NCBI RefSeq assembly: GCF_020171745.1
Contig: NZ_JAIVAH010000007.1
Location: 62,001 to 126,000 of the forward strand
DNA from: Prescottella equi
GTDB taxonomy: Bacteria > Actinomycetota > Actinomycetes > Mycobacteriales > Mycobacteriaceae
Direction: 5' to 3'
Length of the DNA: 64,000 nucleotides
The stretch's first letter is position 1; each line of letters starts with the position of its first letter. Under the pieces are notes generated by a model that saw only the letters and a list, made by a program, of their open reading frames with translations, made no database searches and was not told the origin of the DNA. The position numbers and the translations under genes are program-made. Positions 60,822-64,000 of this stretch are shown here, piece after piece.

Positions 60822-61985
60822 GTGACCGCTCAGACGCTCGACGACACCCTCGACCTGACCGAATTCCGCAGCACCGTGCGCGCTTTCGCGAACGCGGAGA
60901 TCCTTCCCGGCGCCGCCGAGCGCGACGAGTCCAAGGAATTCCCCGCGCGCCTGATGCGCCGCCTGGCCGAGCAGGACCTCATGGGCATCTCCGTTCCGGA
61001 GGAGTTCGGTGGCCTCGGCCTGTCGACCCGCGCCCAGCTCGTCGCCGTCGAGGAGGTCGCCCGCGCCGACGCCGCGCTGGCGTCGATCTACACCGCCCAC
61101 TACCTGGGCCTCGAGCCGATCCTCGTGGGCGGCACCGAGGAGCAGAAGAAGCGCTGGCTGCCCGGACTGGCCTCGGGTGAGGTCCTCGCCGGCTTCGCCC
61201 TCACCGAGCCCGACGCGGGCTCGGACATCGCCTCCATGCGCACCGTGGCGCGCCGCGAGGACGACGGCTGGCACCTGTCCGGCTCCAAGACCTTCATCTC
61301 CAACGCCCGCGAGGCCGACCTCGTCGTGCTGTTCGCCAAGACCGACCCCTCGGCCGGCTTCCGCGGCATCACCGCGTTCGCGGTCCCGAAGGGCACGCCC
61401 GGCATCAGCTACTCGGAGCCGCAGGACAAGATGGGCATCCGCTCGGCGCCCACCTACACCGTCTACCTCGACGACGTGGTCCTCCCGCACGACGCCGTGA
61501 TCGGCACCGAGGGCCGTGGCGGCAACATCGCGCTGACGGCGCTCAACCGCGCCCGCATCGACGTCGCCGCGATGGCCAACGGAATCGCTCTGCGCGCTTG
61601 GGAACTCGGCCGCGAGTACGCGTCCGAGCGCAAGCAGTTCGGGCACCCCATCTTCGAGTTCCAGGCCATCCAGCTGCTGCTCGGTGAGTGCGACGCCAAG
61701 CTGGTCGCCTCGCGCGTGACCGCCGACTGGGCCTCCGACGTCAAGGACGCCGGCCAGGACCTGCGCCGCGCCGCCTCGATCTCCAAGTTCGTGGCGACCG
61801 AGGCCTGCTTCTCGATCGTCGACCAGGTCGTCCAGATCCACGGCGGCGCCGGGTTCATGCGCGAGTCCGAGATCGAGCGTCTCTACCGCGACTGCCGGAT
61901 CCTGCGCATCTTCGAGGGCACCTCGCAGATCCAGCTGCTGACCATCGCGGGCAACGCCCCGTCGATCCGGTCCACCGAGTACTGA
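60822..61985 (+). CDS. acyl-CoA dehydrogenase
   Basis: 387 aa from a GTG with AGGAG upstream. FALTEPDAGSDIASM and LSGSKTFISNA are the ACAD signatures, and the base is the Glu in RIFEGTSQIQ near residue 367. QIHGGAGFMRESEIERLYRD fits short/branched-chain or glutaryl-type dehydrogenases. It oxidises an acyl-CoA to the enoyl-CoA with FAD. It leads a unit with a CoA-transferase and an IclR regulator. Confidence 0.92.
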   Translation: MTAQTLDDTLDLTEFRSTVRAFANAEILPGAAERDESKEFPARLMRRLAEQDLMGISVPEEFGGLGLSTRAQLVAVEEVARADAALASIYTAHYLGLEPILVGGTEEQKKRWLPGLASGEVLAGFALTEPDAGSDIASMRTVARREDDGWHLSGSKTFISNAREADLVVLFAKTDPSAGFRGITAFAVPKGTPGISYSEPQDKMGIRSAPTYTVYLDDVVLPHDAVIGTEGRGGNIALTALNRARIDVAAMANGIALRAWELGREYASERKQFGHPIFEFQAIQLLLGECDAKLVASRVTADWASDVKDAGQDLRRAASISKFVATEACFSIVDQVVQIHGGAGFMRESEIERLYRDCRILRIFEGTSQIQLLTIAGNAPSIRSTEY

Positions 61986-62006
61986 GAACGACTGGGAGAC
62001 AACATC

Positions 62007-63155
62007 ATGACCGCGCTTCCCCCGCTCGACGGCGTCCGCGTCGTCGACCTGTCCCGCGTGCTCGCGGGCCCGTTCTGCACCGCGCTGCTCGCCGATGCCG
62101 GCGCCGACGTCGTCAAGATCGAGTCCAAGGCCGGTGAGGATTCCCGCCACCTCGGACCGTTCCGGGACGGCGAGAGCATCTACTTCAACGTCCTCAACCG
62201 CGGCAAGCGCTCGATCGCGCTCGATCTCAAGGACCCCGAGGACCGGGAGTCGTTGCTGCAGTTGATCGCCGACGCCGACGTCGTCGTCGAGAACTTCCGC
62301 CCCGGCGTCACCACCCGACTGGGGATCGACTACGAGGCAGCGAAGGCACGCAACCCGAAGATCGTCTACGCGTCGATCTCCGGCTTCGGCCAGAAGGGCC
62401 CGATGTCCGGGGCCGCCGCCTACGACCTCGTGGTCCAGGCGCTGTCCGGCGTCATGAGCATCACCGGCACCGAGGAGTCGGGTCCCACCCGTCTGGGTGA
62501 ATCGTTCGGCGACACCATCACCGGCGTCTTCGCCGCGTGGGGCATCAGCACGGCACTGCTGGCCGCCCGCACCACCGGTCAGGGCCAGCACCTGGACGTC
62601 GCGATGTTCGACAGCATGCTCGCGATGCTGCCCACCGCGCACAGCCAGCTGCAGGCGTCCGGCGAGACCCCGAAGCGGGTCGGTAACCGGCACCCTGTGT
62701 CGACGCCGTTCGACACCTACAGTGCCGACGACGGCCTGTTCGTGCTCGCGATCGCGAGCGAGAAGGGCTTCCAGACGCTGGCCCGGACCATGGGGCGCGA
62801 GGAACTGATCACCGATCCCCGGTTCACCGAGGACGCCCTGCGCACCGAGAACGAACCCGCGCTGCGCAAGGAGATCGAGGCGTGGGCCGCCGGCCGCACG
62901 GTCGCCGAGGTCCTCGACCTGCTGGACGCGGCCGGACTGGCCGGCTCCGAGGTGTGGGACGTCCAGCAGGCGCTCGGGTCGGACCAGGCCCGGTACCGCG
63001 GCGTCGTGGAGACGTTCGAGCACCCCAAGGCGGGCACCGTGTCGTACGTCCGGCAGCCGGTCGTCTTCGGCGACAGTGCGCGTCCGGCGGTGCGGCGCAG
63101 CCCGCTCCTCGACGAGCACCACGACGAGGTCCTCGGCGGAACGCCCGCACGATAG
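62007..63155 (+). CDS. CaiB/BaiF-type (class III) CoA-transferase
   Basis: 382 aa, 21 bp after the dehydrogenase. LDGVRVVDLSRVLAGPF and the catalytic Asp in SGAAAYDLVVQALSG, with FNVLNRGKRSIALDLKDPE, mark a family III CoA-transferase that swaps CoA between two acids. It would activate the substrate that the neighbouring dehydrogenase oxidises. GGGAG precedes the ATG. Confidence 0.92.
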   Translation: MTALPPLDGVRVVDLSRVLAGPFCTALLADAGADVVKIESKAGEDSRHLGPFRDGESIYFNVLNRGKRSIALDLKDPEDRESLLQLIADADVVVENFRPGVTTRLGIDYEAAKARNPKIVYASISGFGQKGPMSGAAAYDLVVQALSGVMSITGTEESGPTRLGESFGDTITGVFAAWGISTALLAARTTGQGQHLDVAMFDSMLAMLPTAHSQLQASGETPKRVGNRHPVSTPFDTYSADDGLFVLAIASEKGFQTLARTMGREELITDPRFTEDALRTENEPALRKEIEAWAAGRTVAEVLDLLDAAGLAGSEVWDVQQALGSDQARYRGVVETFEHPKAGTVSYVRQPVVFGDSARPAVRRSPLLDEHHDEVLGGTPAR

Positions 63156-63207
63156 ATTCGTCGGACGGTCGGCCGAACGGTCGACGCCCTCGGCATGGGA
63201 GACACGC

Positions 63208-63873
63208 ATGGCCCCCGGTGACGTGACGCGCAGCGCCAGTCGCACTTTCGAACTGCTCGGCGCGATCATCGAGCACGGTGGACTGACCCTCGCCGACGCC
63301 GCGAAGACGACCGACCTCGCGACCAGCACGGCGCTGCGGCTGATCCGCAGCCTCGAGCAGACCGAGTTCGTCCTCCGCGGTGAGGACAACGTCTATCGGG
63401 TCGGTCCGCGACTGCTGCAGATCGGCGCCAAGGCCATCGCGGACAACCAGCTGCTCCTGCGGGCGCAGCCGGCCATGACCGAGATCGCCGAGATCACCCG
63501 GGAGTCGACGTACCTGTCGGCTCCCGGGCCCCGGGGAACGGCGCTGTACATGGGGCAGATCGAGGGCACCCACGCCATCCGGCACATGGGTTGGGTGGGG
63601 CAGACGGTGCCGCTGCGGGGAACCGCCGTCGGCGCGGCCCTGCTCGGCGAGGTGGGCGCGGACGGCTACGCCATCGCCCACGACACCATCGAGGACCACT
63701 CCACCGGTGTGGCCGCACCGATCTACGACGCGATCGGCCGGATCGTCGGCGCGCTGAGCGTCGTCGGTCCCACGTTCCGACTCGACGACGACGTCTGCGC
63801 CCAGCACGGACGGGTGCTGGTCGAGCGCTGCGCACGGCTCTCGGCCGAACTGGGCCGCACGGTCCCGTCGTAG
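63208..63873 (+). CDS. IclR-family transcriptional regulator
   Basis: 221 aa from the ATG at 63208 (GGGAG upstream). The winged helix is at ~8-70 (RTFELLGAIIEHGGLTLADAAKTTDLATSTALRLIRSLEQ), followed by the IclR ligand domain ending ARLSAELGRT. It is 52 bp after the CoA-transferase, so it may be co-transcribed and control the unit through the paired sites before the dehydrogenase. Confidence 0.88.
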   Translation: MAPGDVTRSASRTFELLGAIIEHGGLTLADAAKTTDLATSTALRLIRSLEQTEFVLRGEDNVYRVGPRLLQIGAKAIADNQLLLRAQPAMTEIAEITRESTYLSAPGPRGTALYMGQIEGTHAIRHMGWVGQTVPLRGTAVGAALLGEVGADGYAIAHDTIEDHSTGVAAPIYDAIGRIVGALSVVGPTFRLDDDVCAQHGRVLVERCARLSAELGRTVPS

Positions 63874-63883
63874 GCCCGGCCGG

Positions 63884-63981
63884 ATGTCACATCGGTTCAG
63901 TTGGACTGAACGAATGTCACATTCGGCCACCCACGGCAGGTCGGGACTGAGAAGTTTGGTGCCGCGGTCTCGTATTCGAGA
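63884..63981. promoter_or_regulatory. palindromes and repeats at the window end
   Basis: GTTCAGT-TGG-ACTGAAC (63895-63911) is a perfect palindrome, and ATGTCACAT occurs at 63884-63892 and 63914-63922. A second palindrome TCTCG-TATT-CGAGA lies at 63968-63981. These resemble a regulatory region for a gene beyond the window. No start codon or reading frame inside the last bases can be supported. Confidence 0.4.
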
Positions 63982-64000
63982 CAATGACGCGGCACGCCGG

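Noticed and set aside
60816..63389. 857-codon open frame on the minus strand opposite the acyl-CoA dehydrogenase and CoA-transferase
   Set aside because: Its composition is that of an antisense shadow and both plus-strand genes have clear family motifs.

Overview
The window is GC-rich actinobacterial chromosome: GTG starts are frequent, stop/start codons often overlap as ATGA or GTGA, several genes look leaderless, and there are parts of type VII (ESX) secretion together with mycolate-lineage gene families. The protein families point to Rhodococcus or a close Nocardiaceae relative. This is inferred from gene content; no rRNA gene is present. I see no tRNA, CRISPR array, insertion sequence or prophage.

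1-9 kb: the end of an AI-2E-type transporter, a membrane adenylate cyclase, a flippase-like membrane protein, a FadR-type regulator, leuA with a leader peptide and hairpin, a secreted protein, a YceI protein, and a rifampicin monooxygenase preceded by a rifamycin-associated palindrome. 9-18 kb: a Tat-exported phospholipase C, DoxX and DUF3054 membrane proteins, a peptide transporter, and an acyl-CoA dehydrogenase operon with its TetR regulator. 18-26 kb: a tandem pair of penicillin-binding lipoproteins, one lacking every catalytic motif; a four-gene ESX-type module (EspC-like, DUF1023 hydrolase, lipoprotein, YbaB-like); and a beta-carbonic anhydrase. 26-31.7 kb: an ABC-F protein and a two-component system with an extra kinase-like membrane protein.

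31.7-52.5 kb is the core of the window. A CbiM/PDGLE/CbiQ/CbiO-type metal ECF transporter and a DUF1254 protein lie next to a long minus-strand [NiFe]-hydrogenase cluster of the group 1h (high-affinity, formerly group 5) type. In transcription order it reads: ArsR regulator, hypA, hypB, small subunit, large subunit, NifU-like Fe-S protein (HhyE-like), DUF5947, DUF6084, a 474-aa protein, a 39-aa membrane peptide, maturation protease, hypC, hypF, SIS-HypC fusion, SIS protein, hypE, second hypC, hypD, and a final cluster-associated protein. Nearly all junctions overlap or are very short. The cluster encodes a complete apparatus for oxidising trace H2, with nickel supply plausibly coming from the adjacent ECF transporter and gene control plausibly from the ArsR protein.

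52.5-64 kb: an alpha/beta hydrolase, then a histidine/glutamate catabolic region (HutC-like repressor, CitE-like lyase, NAD-glutamate dehydrogenase, divergent hutU) sharing a palindromic operator, then an acyl-CoA dehydrogenase / CaiB CoA-transferase / IclR set with its own paired operators.
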